A DNA stretch of 64,000 bases from PCRC01 sp017848435 (GTDB lineage Bacteria > Pseudomonadota > Gammaproteobacteria > Burkholderiales > Burkholderiaceae_C), in contig OZ260072.1 of the NCBI GenBank assembly GCA_965284315.1, positions 372,001 through 436,000 of the forward strand, in the 5' to 3' direction. Positions within the stretch are counted from its first letter, which is position 1. Every line of letters begins with the position of its first letter. Both the position numbers and the translations under genes were made by a program. A model generated the notes under the pieces. It did no database searches and was not told where the DNA came from. It saw nothing but the letters and a program-made list of their open reading frames with translations. Shown in pieces: positions 39,063-46,672 of the stretch.

Positions 39063-39602
39063 TTAAGCGCCGGGTTGCCGCGCCTGCCACAGCGCTTCGG
39101 CAACGGCCAGCGCGTCGAGCGTGTCCACGTCGGTCAGCACGCCCACGTCGTCCACGGTGATGCGCGCCACCGGCCGGGTTTTCAGCACCGAGGCCGCGCC
39201 TTCCGCCCCGCTCAAGCCCATCAACGCCGGCCCGCAGGCGGCCGAAAACCCCACCGGGTGGCCACGCTGGCCCTCGTACAGCGGCACCACAATGTCGTAG
39301 TTCGCCAGCTCCAGCGCCAGTTCCAGCAGCGTGCTGCCCCGCACCAGCGGCAAGTCGCCCGGCAAAATGAGCCAGCCGGCGGCGTGCTGGGTGGCGCGCA
39401 CGGCGGCGGCAATCGAGTCGCCCATGCCGGGGTGGCCCTTGTCTTCCAGGTGCCACGGCAGGCCGCTGGCCTTGACCGCGTCCAGCGTGTGCTGCAGCAC
39501 CGGCTTGCCGCCCAGCAGCGCCTTGAGTTTGTAAACCTCGCCACCCGAGGCCTTGAAACGCTCGCCCTTGCCCGACGCCAGCACGATGACGGTCGGCTTC
39601 AT
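39063..39602 (-). CDS. MobA-like nucleotidyltransferase (molybdenum cofactor related)
   Basis: 179 residues. A GT-A type nucleotidyltransferase: N-terminal MKPTVIVLASGKGERFKASG has the nucleotide-binding loop, LGGKPVLQHTLDAVKASGLP follows, and the metal-binding motif is LILPGDLPLV. The relatives are MocA/MobA cytidylyl- or guanylyl-transferases that load a nucleotide on molybdopterin for xanthine-dehydrogenase-type enzymes. The start overlaps the stop of the XdhC-family gene by ATGA, which supports a shared role in maturing a molybdenum hydroxylase. No such enzyme is encoded in the window. Confidence 0.87.
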   Translation of the reverse strand: MKPTVIVLASGKGERFKASGGEVYKLKALLGGKPVLQHTLDAVKASGLPWHLEDKGHPGMGDSIAAAVRATQHAAGWLILPGDLPLVRGSTLLELALELANYDIVVPLYEGQRGHPVGFSAACGPALMGLSGAEGAASVLKTRPVARITVDDVGVLTDVDTLDALAVAEALWQARQPGA

Positions 39603-40570
39603 GACACCGTCGCCAGGCCGTTTTTCACCTGCACCAGCTGCGCCACGATGGACAACGCCATCTCCGACGGCGTCTTGCCCCCCAGCTTGAGCCCGGCCGG
39701 GCCGATCAGCCGGGCCAGCTCGGCCTCGGTGCTGCCGTAGCGGTCGGCCATGCGCTGCTTGCGCAAGGCCTGGTTGCGCTGCGAACCCAAAGCGCCAATG
39801 TAGAAAGCCGGTGACGCCAGCGCCGCGTGCAGCCCCGGGTCGTCCAGCGCGGGTTCGTGGCTCAGCGCCAGCACGGCGGTGTGCTGGTCGGGTGCGGCGG
39901 CGGCCACGGCCACGTCGGGTGTGCCAGCCAGGCGGGTGATGCCGGGGCCGTCGCGCCCGGGGCCATAGCCGGGGCGCGGGTCGCAGACCAGCACGTCCAT
40001 GTCGAGCTGGCGCGCCATGCCGGCCACCGCCTGGCCGAGTTGGCTGGCGCCAATCACCACCACCCGCCAGCGCGGGCCGAGGCAATGCGTCAGCGCCAAA
40101 CCGTCAAAGGTGAAGCGTTCGGTGCAGGCGGCCTCGCCCTCGCGCAACACCACCGCACCGGTGGCCAGCGTGAGCGTGCGAGCCACTTTCTGGTGGGCTT
40201 CGGTGCGCTGCAGCAGCTCGGCGATCCAGCTGGCGTCGGCCACCGGTTCCTGCACCAGCCGCAGGTTGCCGCCGCAGGGCAAGCCCTGGCGCTCTGCCTC
40301 TTCCTGGGTGAGTGCGTGGATGATTTCAGACGGCAAATCACTGCGCGCTTCCAGCTGCAACGCGGCCCGGGTGCGGGCGATCAGGTCGTCTTCGGCGTAG
40401 CCGCCAGCGGCGGAACCGCTGAACTGGCCGTCACCCCGGAACGCCAGCAAGGCGCCCGGCGGCCGGGGCGAGGTGCCCCAGGTTTCGAGCAGCGTGACCA
40501 ACGTGACCGGGTGACCCTGTTGTCGCCAGGCGAGTGCGTCGGCCAGCACCCGTAAATCAAGGTTTTCCAT
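39599..40570 (-). CDS. XdhC/CoxI-family molybdoenzyme maturation factor
   Basis: 323 residues. XdhC proteins bind the molybdenum cofactor, aid its sulfuration and insert it into xanthine-dehydrogenase-family enzymes. The N-terminal XdhC_CoxI domain is recognisable (VTLLETWGTSPRPPGALLAF), and the C-terminal Rossmann domain has VVVIGASQLGQAVAGMA, ALSHEPALDD and YIGALGSQRN. In place of the usual S-G-G-C-V-E near residue 55, this protein has AAGGYAEDD, so the conserved Cys is Tyr. A Cys persists in GLPCGGNLRL. It overlaps the MobA-like gene. Confidence 0.88.
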   Translation of the reverse strand: MENLDLRVLADALAWRQQGHPVTLVTLLETWGTSPRPPGALLAFRGDGQFSGSAAGGYAEDDLIARTRAALQLEARSDLPSEIIHALTQEEAERQGLPCGGNLRLVQEPVADASWIAELLQRTEAHQKVARTLTLATGAVVLREGEAACTERFTFDGLALTHCLGPRWRVVVIGASQLGQAVAGMARQLDMDVLVCDPRPGYGPGRDGPGITRLAGTPDVAVAAAAPDQHTAVLALSHEPALDDPGLHAALASPAFYIGALGSQRNQALRKQRMADRYGSTEAELARLIGPAGLKLGGKTPSEMALSIVAQLVQVKNGLATVS

Positions 40571-40613
40571 GCCGCTTTATACCGTACGGGTCACACGACG
40601 CAGAACGCCTGCC

Positions 40614-40625
40614 TATACTGGCCCA
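40614..40625 (+). promoter_or_regulatory. Possible leaderless promoter of pdxH
   Basis: TATACT at 40614-40619 ends six bases before the pdxH ATG, and there is no ribosome binding site between. A -35 match (GTCACA at 40590-40595) is weak. The spacing would put the transcript start at or next to the start codon. Confidence 0.35.
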
Positions 40626-41258
40626 ATGAACATCGCCGACCTGCGCAAAAGCTACGAACGCGCCGAACTCAATGAATCCGCCTCCGAGGCCGACCCGCTG
40701 AAGCAGTTTGCCCGCTGGCTCAACGAAGCGATCGACGGGCAACTGCCCGAACCGAACGCGATGACGCTGGCCACCGTGGGCAGCGACCTGCGCCCCAGCA
40801 CCCGGGTGGTGCTGGTCAAGGGCTACGACGAACGCGGCATCGTCTGGTACACCAACTACAACAGCCGCAAGGGACAGGAACTGGCCGGCAACCCCTATGC
40901 CGCGCTGCAGTTCCACTGGGTCGAGCTGGAACGGGTGGTGCGCATCGAAGGGGTTGTCAGCAAGATCAGCGGCGAAGAAAGCGACGCCTACTTCCACAGC
41001 CGGCCGCTCGACTCGCGCATTGGCGCCTGGGCCAGCCCGCAGAGCGAGGTGATCCCCGACCGCAGCGTGCTGGTCACCAACGCGGCCAAATACGGCGCCA
41101 AGTTTTTGCTGCAACCGCCGCGCCCGCCACACTGGGGCGGCTACCGGCTGCAACCCGACACCTGGCAGTTCTGGCAAGGCCGCAAGAGCCGCCTGCACGA
41201 CCGGCTGCGTTACCGGCTGGACGGTGGCGCGTGGCTGCGGGAGCGGCTCGCCCCGTAA
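40626..41258 (+). CDS. pdxH: Pyridoxamine 5'-phosphate oxidase
   Basis: 210 residues, usual length. PdxH oxidises pyridoxine or pyridoxamine 5'-phosphate to pyridoxal 5'-phosphate with FMN and oxygen. Family motifs: MNIADLRKSYERAELNE, VVLVKGYDERGIVWYTNYNS, FHWVELERVVRIEG, the substrate loop SRPLDSRIGAWASPQS, and the C-terminal signature RLRYRLDGGAWLRERLAP. It stands alone, divergent from the XdhC-family gene. The ATG at 40626 lacks a Shine-Dalgarno sequence. Confidence 0.96.
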   Translation: MNIADLRKSYERAELNESASEADPLKQFARWLNEAIDGQLPEPNAMTLATVGSDLRPSTRVVLVKGYDERGIVWYTNYNSRKGQELAGNPYAALQFHWVELERVVRIEGVVSKISGEESDAYFHSRPLDSRIGAWASPQSEVIPDRSVLVTNAAKYGAKFLLQPPRPPHWGGYRLQPDTWQFWQGRKSRLHDRLRYRLDGGAWLRERLAP

Positions 41259-41265
41259 CAGCGGC

Positions 41266-41580
41266 TCAGGCGGTGACCTTCAACCCGACAATGCCGCTGA
41301 CGATCAGCGCCACGCAGGCCAGCCGCGCCGCCGTGGCCGGTTCGCCAAACAGCACGATGCCCAGAATCACCGTGCCCACCGCGCCAATGCCGGTCCACAC
41401 CGCATAAGCCGTGCCCACCGGCAGCGTGCGCATGGCCACGCCCAGCAAGGCCACGCTCAACACCATGGCGGTGACCGTGCCCACCGTGGGCCAGAGCCGG
41501 GTGAAGCCTTCGGTGTACTTGAGGCCAATGGCCCAGCCCACTTCCAGCAGGCCCGCCACCACCAGCAACACCCACGCCAT
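41266..41580 (-). CDS. sugE: SMR-family exporter, SugE/Gdx type (guanidinium exporter)
   Basis: 104 residues, four transmembrane helices. The essential Glu of TM1 is in LLEVGWAIGLKYTEGFTR, whose GLKYTEGF wording separates the SugE/Gdx branch from EmrE. Gdx proteins export guanidinium in antiport with protons as antiparallel dimers. No guanidine riboswitch was seen; the AEC transporter gene ends 2 bp upstream, so the two are co-transcribed. Export of quaternary ammonium compounds is an alternative for this family. Confidence 0.9.
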   Translation of the reverse strand: MAWVLLVVAGLLEVGWAIGLKYTEGFTRLWPTVGTVTAMVLSVALLGVAMRTLPVGTAYAVWTGIGAVGTVILGIVLFGEPATAARLACVALIVSGIVGLKVTA

Positions 41581-41582
41581 GC

Positions 41583-42545
41583 TCAGCCTCCTGTGAAGTT
41601 CGGGAACGCGGTCAGCAGCGCCATCACCACCGAGACCGTCAGCAGCCCCAGCAGGCTGGACACAGCCACGCTGGCCGTGACCAGTTCTTCGGCCACCTGG
41701 TAGCGCTGCGAGAACAGAAACACGTTGGCGCCAATCGGCAGTGCCGCCGTCACCATCATCACCAGCAAGGTCAGGCCCGAGAGGCCCAGCGCCCAGGCGA
41801 TCAGCGCCAGCAGCAGCGGGTGGACCACGTTCTTGACCAGCGCCAGCGCCAGCGCGCCTTTGAGGTGCGGGCCAATCGCAGTGCTGGCCAGGGTCACACC
41901 CACCAGCACCAGCGCCAGCGGGCTGAAGGCGTTGCCCAGCAGCTGAAGCGGTTTGTCCACCACCGCTGGCACGGTGAGGCCGGTTTGCGCAAACAGCAGC
42001 CCGGCGATGATGGGCAGCGGCACCGGGTGCAGCACCGCGCTGCGGGCGGCGCGGGCCACGGTGAGCGCGATGTGGCGCGGCGTGGCCTGCCCGCCTGCGG
42101 CTTCGCGCGCCACCGCAAATTCCAGCACCAGCGTGGCCAGTGTCAGCAGCACCAGCGCGTGCACCGACACCAGGGTGAACAGCACCACCAGCCCGGCTTC
42201 GCCATAGGCCAGGCCGACCAGCGGCACGCCGATCATCAGCGTGTTGCTGAAGGTGCTGGCCAGCGCCAGCACCGCCGCGCGGCGGTTGAAGCCGCGCAGC
42301 ACCAGGATGCTGGCAAAAATCAGCCCGGCGGCCACGAAGTAGATCGCCACCGGCCGGAAATCGAGCTGCTCAATGTGCACCGTGCTCATGGTGCGGAACA
42401 GCAGGGCCGGTGTGAGCACCAGAAACACGAGGTTGGACAGGTCTTTGACCGCGCTGGCCTTGATGAAGCCCAGCCGCCCCGAGAGGAAGCCGATGGCGAT
42501 CAGCAAAACAACCGGGATCAGCGCGTCAACAACGGGTTGGAACAT
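41583..42545 (-). CDS. AEC-family transporter (auxin efflux carrier / malonate-type permease)
   Basis: 320 residues, about ten transmembrane helices. The typical start (FQPVVDALIPVVLLIAIGFL then SGRLGFI), the KDLSNLVFLVLTPALLFRTM segment and the Asn-containing central break (ASTFSNTLMIGVPLVG) mark the AEC family, now often grouped with bile-acid:sodium-like BART carriers. The substrate is unknown; organic acids or amino acids are usual. It lies in the inner membrane and is probably co-transcribed with sugE. Confidence 0.9.
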   Translation of the reverse strand: MFQPVVDALIPVVLLIAIGFLSGRLGFIKASAVKDLSNLVFLVLTPALLFRTMSTVHIEQLDFRPVAIYFVAAGLIFASILVLRGFNRRAAVLALASTFSNTLMIGVPLVGLAYGEAGLVVLFTLVSVHALVLLTLATLVLEFAVAREAAGGQATPRHIALTVARAARSAVLHPVPLPIIAGLLFAQTGLTVPAVVDKPLQLLGNAFSPLALVLVGVTLASTAIGPHLKGALALALVKNVVHPLLLALIAWALGLSGLTLLVMMVTAALPIGANVFLFSQRYQVAEELVTASVAVSSLLGLLTVSVVMALLTAFPNFTGG

Positions 42546-42567
42546 GCCCCAATGCTAACTGGCTAAC

Positions 42568-42650
42568 TGGCCCCCACGCTCCCCCACTGCGTGTGGGTCG
42601 CTGCCCCCCGGGGGGCCGTGCCTTGCTTGGGGCGGCCCTGCGCTGCGGCG
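42568..42650. repeat. Comamonadaceae-type GC-rich intergenic repeat
   Basis: The segment CTCCCCCACTGCGTGTGGGT, GCTGCCCCCCGGGGGGCC, GTGCCTTGCTTGGGGCGGCC resembles, from memory, a short repeat found many times between genes in Comamonadaceae. It holds a perfect CCCCCCGGGGGG palindrome and lies between the DUF255 gene stop and the AEC gene start. It may form a terminating hairpin. Confidence 0.5.
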
Positions 42651-42664
42651 AGCGCTGAACAACC

Positions 42665-44452
42665 TCAGCGTTGTGACAGCTTCTCAAACTCGCGCGCCAC
42701 GCGGTCGAGTTCGGCCACGTCGAAGATCGGGGCCGAGCAGGCGCCGTTGGTGCACAGATAGGCGGCGGCGCGGTCCATGCGGGGGTACTGCACGTCGGGG
42801 TTGGGCATGGCGCCTTCGCGCGGGTCCCACCATTCGATGCGGCGGTAGACCGCGGGCTTGGCCAGTGCGGCACGGAAGAGCGCGGCGGCGGCCGGGTCTT
42901 TTTTGGCGCCGACCACGGTGATGTGCGTCGGGTCGCTGCCGAGTTCGGCGGCGGCCTGCAGGATGCCGGGGTCGGTGTTGCGCAACAGGGCCACCTGCGC
43001 GGTGGCGATGTAGGGCATCGCGTGTTCGGCCAGCCGCTGGTACTTTTTGTTGCCGCTGTAGCGCGCCAGCGCGTTGCCGAAACGCACGGCGGCAATGTTT
43101 TCGTCGAGCACGGTTTTCGGCTTCAGCACCGCCTTGGCGCTGTAGGGCGAGGTGGCGTAGCCGGGCTGTTGGGGCACACGGAAACGCTGGTCAATGAAGT
43201 CGGCGGCGCGCTGCGCCTGGGCCAGCCAGGCGCGGTCGCCGGTGGCTTCGTAAATGGCCAGCAGGGCGCGGCCCATGGCCAGCGTGTCTTCCAGGTAGGG
43301 GCCGTGGCTGTCGCGGGCGGCGTGGCGGAAACCACCGCCCGGCAGGCTGCGGTTGGCGATGACCCAGCGCGTGGCGGTGATGGCTTCGCTCAAATAGCGG
43401 GGCTCGCCGGTGGCGGCGTAGGCGGTGGCGAGCGCGTGGATGACCCAGCCGTTCTCCCGCGCATAGAGGTTTTTGTCCACCGCGGGGGTGCCGAGCGCGC
43501 GGCGGCCGGCGTCGTTCAGCGCGAAATACGATTCGCTGTGCTGGCCTTTGACGAGGTCGGCGTCCTGGCTGACGTAGAACGCGCCTTCGGGCGAGGTGAG
43601 AAAAGCACGCAGGTAGCGGTGGATGGCTTCCAACGCCTGCTTGTGGCGCGGCTCGCCAAAGCGCGCCCAGGCCAGCGCGTACAGCCGCAGCGCGTCGGCC
43701 TGCGACTGGATGATTTTCTCGAAGTGGATGTGTTGCCAGTCGTTGTCGGTCGAGTACTGGTAGATGCCACCCCACACCGGGTCGATCAGGCCCAGCGCGC
43801 CGTCCAGCGTCTGGCGCGCCATCAGCCCGGCCTTGGCATCGCCTTGTGAAGCGCGCAGCAGGCCGTACTCCACCGTGTCGCGGTCGATGTACTTCTGGTT
43901 CTGGTTCAGGCCGCCGAGCACCGGGTCGTGCGTCTCGGTGTAGCGCTTCTCCAGCGCCTGGCGCACCTCGGCCGACAGGCTGGCGCTGGTGGCGAATTCG
44001 GTGACGGGCTGGCTGTCGAGGTACTCGATTGGGCTCGGGTCCTTGATGATGCCCTTCAGGATGGAGCCGAGCACCTGCGGCGGCATGAAGCCCCGGCGTT
44101 TGACGATCTCCTGGCCGGTGGCGTCGAACACCACGGTGGCGGGCCAGCCGTAGTTTTCGTAGCGGCGGGCGATCTCGGGGTGGGCGTCGGAATTGACCTT
44201 GACGGCGATGTAGCGCTCGCGGATCAGCTTTTGCACGGTCGGGTCGGTGTAGGTCTTGGCGTCCATCACATGGCACCAGTGGCACCACACCGCTTCCACG
44301 TCGAGCAGGATGAACTTGTTCTCGCGTTTGGCGCGCTCGAAGTGCGCGTCAGACCAGGGCAGCCACTGGATTTTGGACGGCGCAGCAGCCTGCACGGGCC
44401 AGGACAACACGGCCAGGGTGGCCAGCCAACAGAGCAAAAAACGTCGCAGCAT
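42665..44452 (-). CDS. Exported DUF255 thioredoxin-like protein (last gene of the bufferin operon)
   Basis: 595 residues. A signal peptide (FLLCWLATLAVLSWPVQAAA) precedes a thioredoxin-like DUF255 domain with the redox motif DVEAVWCHWCHVMDAKTY and VNSDAHPEIARRYENYGWPA. The rest is an alpha/alpha toroid region as in YyaL/SPATA20 proteins (RLYALAWARFGEPRHKQAL, YLEDTLAMGRALLAIYEATG), and near the end it has CTNGACSAPIF. Relatives known to me are mostly cytoplasmic; this one should be periplasmic. It follows the DUF2063 gene by 11 bp, so a role in the redox state or copper handling of the bufferin system is inferred. Confidence 0.85.
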   Translation of the reverse strand: MLRRFLLCWLATLAVLSWPVQAAAPSKIQWLPWSDAHFERAKRENKFILLDVEAVWCHWCHVMDAKTYTDPTVQKLIRERYIAVKVNSDAHPEIARRYENYGWPATVVFDATGQEIVKRRGFMPPQVLGSILKGIIKDPSPIEYLDSQPVTEFATSASLSAEVRQALEKRYTETHDPVLGGLNQNQKYIDRDTVEYGLLRASQGDAKAGLMARQTLDGALGLIDPVWGGIYQYSTDNDWQHIHFEKIIQSQADALRLYALAWARFGEPRHKQALEAIHRYLRAFLTSPEGAFYVSQDADLVKGQHSESYFALNDAGRRALGTPAVDKNLYARENGWVIHALATAYAATGEPRYLSEAITATRWVIANRSLPGGGFRHAARDSHGPYLEDTLAMGRALLAIYEATGDRAWLAQAQRAADFIDQRFRVPQQPGYATSPYSAKAVLKPKTVLDENIAAVRFGNALARYSGNKKYQRLAEHAMPYIATAQVALLRNTDPGILQAAAELGSDPTHITVVGAKKDPAAAALFRAALAKPAVYRRIEWWDPREGAMPNPDVQYPRMDRAAAYLCTNGACSAPIFDVAELDRVAREFEKLSQR

Positions 44453-44463
44453 GGTGGGGTCTT

Positions 44464-45288
44464 TCAGGAACCGGTGTCGTCGGTGTCGTCCACCTGCACC
44501 GCGCTGACCATTTGCTCGTTGACCCAGGTCCGGAGCAGCGTGGCGGCGCGCAGCGCGGCGGTGTCGTCGCCCACCCAGCGGGCCAGGCCTTCGCAGATGC
44601 CGGCAAACGGCACGCCCCGCGCCACCGCGTCCAGCGCCCAGGCCTCGTCGTCGGGGAGGCGGCGGAAACGGGGTGTCAGGTCGCGGCGCCAGATGCACCA
44701 GGGCGCGGCCTGGCGGGCGCGTTTCGGCTTCAAAGTGGGCGTGCTGTCCCGCGCCTGAAACAGGTCGGGTACGTTCCAGGCCAGTTCCAGCCGCTGCACC
44801 GAGGCATGCAGCGTGAAGCGCAGGCCAGGCCAGTGTGCGGGCGGCACAGCGGCCAGGGCTTCAAAGCCCTGCACCGCGTCGTCGGCCGCGTCAAAACACA
44901 GGCCAATGGCCCACTCAAAGCGCGCGATCTCTGCGAAGACGGGGCGGCGGCTGAACGGCGGGGTGGCGAGGTGGTCGGCCAGCTGGCCACCGTACCAGCG
45001 CAGGTTGGGCGTGCGCGACGGGTGGGCGGCAATGAAGCTGCGACAGAGCCGGTCAAACACCGCGTCGCCGGCCACGGCTTTCAGGGTTTCGAATTCGCTG
45101 CCCAGCGCCTCGACCAGGCGCAGCCGGTAGCCCTCGGCGTAGATCGACAAACGCTGGTCGGCGCTGACCCGGGCGGTGCCAACCACATGGCGGGTGACCT
45201 GCTGCAGGCTGTGGCTGCTGGTGACCAGCACGTGGTGCTGGACGTCGCGCTGCAGCTGGCGCAGCGTGGTGGCGGTGTGGCCGGCCAT
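44464..45288 (-). CDS. bufC: DUF2063 partner of MNIO enzyme (BufC/HvfC-like)
   Basis: 274 residues. The N-terminal DUF2063 domain is recognised by LRQLQRDVQHHVL, RVSADQRLSIYAEGYRLRLV, EALGSEFETLKAVAG and SRTPNLRWYGGQLADHL. These proteins bind the precursor peptide and help the MNIO enzyme encoded next to them. The C-terminal part (DLTPRFRRLPDDEAWALDAV) resembles a degenerate winged-helix-like domain used for recognition. The start overlaps the MNIO gene stop by TGATG. The gene order precursor, MNIO, partner matches described bufferin operons. Confidence 0.88.
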   Translation of the reverse strand: MAGHTATTLRQLQRDVQHHVLVTSSHSLQQVTRHVVGTARVSADQRLSIYAEGYRLRLVEALGSEFETLKAVAGDAVFDRLCRSFIAAHPSRTPNLRWYGGQLADHLATPPFSRRPVFAEIARFEWAIGLCFDAADDAVQGFEALAAVPPAHWPGLRFTLHASVQRLELAWNVPDLFQARDSTPTLKPKRARQAAPWCIWRRDLTPRFRRLPDDEAWALDAVARGVPFAGICEGLARWVGDDTAALRAATLLRTWVNEQMVSAVQVDDTDDTGS

Positions 45289-46148
45289 CAGGCCGCCCGG
45301 CGCAGCAGCGCGGCTTCGCCAATGGCGCGGGCGTGGTCCAGCTCGGCCACCAGTTCGGCCAATGGGGGAATGTTGTCGTCGCGCTCGATCATCGTGGCCA
45401 CCGGGCCAAAGCGGCGCACGGCGGCGGCGTAGAGGTCCCACACGGCGTCAATCACCGGTGCGTCGTGGGTGTCGACGATGTAGTCGCCACAGTTGTCGTG
45501 CCCGGCGAGGTGGAACTGCTGCACCCGCCTGGCCGGAATGCGCTCCAAGTAGGTGTGGGCGTCAAAGCCGTGGTTGAAGGCGCTGACGTAGATGTTGTTG
45601 ATGTCCAGCAGGATTTGGCAGTCGGCCTCTTCGGCAATGGCGGCAATGAACTGCCACTCGTCCATTTCCGAGCTGCTGTAGGTCAGGTAGCTGGACACGT
45701 TCTCCAACAGGATCTGCCGGCACAGATAGTCCTGCACCTGTGCCACCCGGTTGGCCACGTGGCGCACCGCCTCGGCGGTGTAAGGCAGCGGCATCAGGTC
45801 GTGCAGGTTCTGTTTCTCAATCCCGGTCCAGCAGAGGTGGTCAGAGACCCAGGCGGGTTCGATGCGCTGGGCCAATGCCTTGAGCTGCTTCAGGTAGGTG
45901 GTGTCGATCGGGTCGGTGCTGCCAATCGACATGGACACGCCGTGCAACACCACCGGGTAACGCTCGCGGACGCGTTCCAGCATTTTGAGCGGCTTGCCGC
46001 CCGGCACCAGGTAGTTTTCAGAGACCGCCTCAAACCAGTCGACCTTCGGGTTGCCCGCAAAGATCTCTTCGTAGTGCGTGGTGCGCAGGCCCAGGCCGTA
46101 GCCCAGTTCAGGCCACGTGCTGGCGTGGGTTGTGGGAGAAGACGTCAT
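45288..46148 (-). CDS. bufB: DUF692 multinuclear iron-dependent oxidase (MNIO; BufB/HvfB-like)
   Basis: 286 residues. A TIM-barrel of the DUF692/MNIO family, which modifies Cys residues of ribosomally made precursor peptides (for instance to oxazolone-thioamide or thiooxazole groups). Family wording: ELGYGLGLRTTHYEEIFAG, WFEAVSENYLVPGG, VLHGVSMSIGS, EPAWVSDHLCWTG, ILLENVSSYLTY, LLDINNIYVSAFNHG, QFHLAGHDNCGDY. The metal-binding His, Asp and Glu positions are all recognisable. Upstream lies the Cys-rich precursor gene with a hairpin between. Confidence 0.92.
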   Translation of the reverse strand: MTSSPTTHASTWPELGYGLGLRTTHYEEIFAGNPKVDWFEAVSENYLVPGGKPLKMLERVRERYPVVLHGVSMSIGSTDPIDTTYLKQLKALAQRIEPAWVSDHLCWTGIEKQNLHDLMPLPYTAEAVRHVANRVAQVQDYLCRQILLENVSSYLTYSSSEMDEWQFIAAIAEEADCQILLDINNIYVSAFNHGFDAHTYLERIPARRVQQFHLAGHDNCGDYIVDTHDAPVIDAVWDLYAAAVRRFGPVATMIERDDNIPPLAELVAELDHARAIGEAALLRRAA

Positions 46149-46170
46149 TGAAAACCGGCTGGGAATGTAA

Positions 46171-46200
46171 AACTGCCCCTGCAGTCGCCTGAAGGGGCAG
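46171..46200 (-). terminator. Hairpin between precursor gene and MNIO gene
   Basis: CTGCCCCT (46173-46180) pairs with AGGGGCAG (46193-46200). On the minus strand the stem is followed by TTTTACATT. It lies 20 bp after the precursor stop and 25 bp before the MNIO start, so it would act as a partial terminator or mRNA-stabilising stem that gives more precursor than enzyme. Confidence 0.7.
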
Positions 46201-46219
46201 CTCAGTGCCAGAAAGTGGA

Positions 46220-46474
46220 TTACTTCTTGGCAGCGGCTTGTGCTTTGTCGCAATCGGCCTTGGTCATCGAGGAGACGCCGGTGCCCTTGCAAGCGTTTTG
46301 GCCTTTGCAAGCGCTTTTGGCGGTCTTGCACTCGCTGGTGCCCTTGCAGGCGTTCACGCCGGTGCAGGCCACTTTGGCGTCTTGTGCAGCCACGGTGGTC
46401 ACGCCAGCGGACATGGCGAACAGGCCGGCAGCGGCGGAAGCAATGGCGAGGCCTTTGACGATTTTCGAGCTCAT
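46220..46474 (-). CDS. Cys-rich bufferin-type precursor (BufA2-like)
   Basis: 84 residues. A signal peptide (GLAIASAAAGLFAMSAGVTT) precedes a Lys/Ala-rich core with six Cys in near-regular spacing: CTGVNACKGTSECKTAKSAC then KGQNACKG, and a last one in KADCDK. Five of them lie within about 30 residues, most in C-K-G or C-K-T context. Such peptides are the substrates of MNIO enzymes and, once modified and exported to the periplasm, bind copper. The assignment to the BufA2 type is from memory of the motif and from the neighbouring bufB/bufC genes. A strong AAGGAG site precedes the ATG. Confidence 0.82.
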   Translation of the reverse strand: MSSKIVKGLAIASAAAGLFAMSAGVTTVAAQDAKVACTGVNACKGTSECKTAKSACKGQNACKGTGVSSMTKADCDKAQAAAKK

Positions 46475-46579
46475 GTGTAGTACTCCTTCGGTGTATGAAT
46501 GTTGAAACAGCAGCATGGACAAATTCAAGCATCTGCCTGACCGCTGAACCAATTTACGCAGGCGTTTTCTTAGCAGATT

Positions 46580-46599
46580 CAGTTACTTGTTCATAACTG
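46580..46599. promoter_or_regulatory. Inverted repeat upstream of the bufferin operon
   Basis: CAGTTA and TAACTG arms separated by eight bases, about 105 bp upstream of the precursor start, in a 198-bp AT-richer intergenic region. It may be an operator for a regulator of the operon; the promoter itself was not identified with confidence. Confidence 0.3.
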
Positions 46600-46672
46600 T
46601 AACAACTGAAGACCTAGCCCAGAGCTATGTCTCTCGGGGCGCCGGATTCTTACTGCCGCGTTACTTCATTTT

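Noticed and set aside
41266..41600. Guanidine riboswitch ahead of sugE
   Set aside because: The AEC gene ends 2 bp upstream, so there is no room for a leader.
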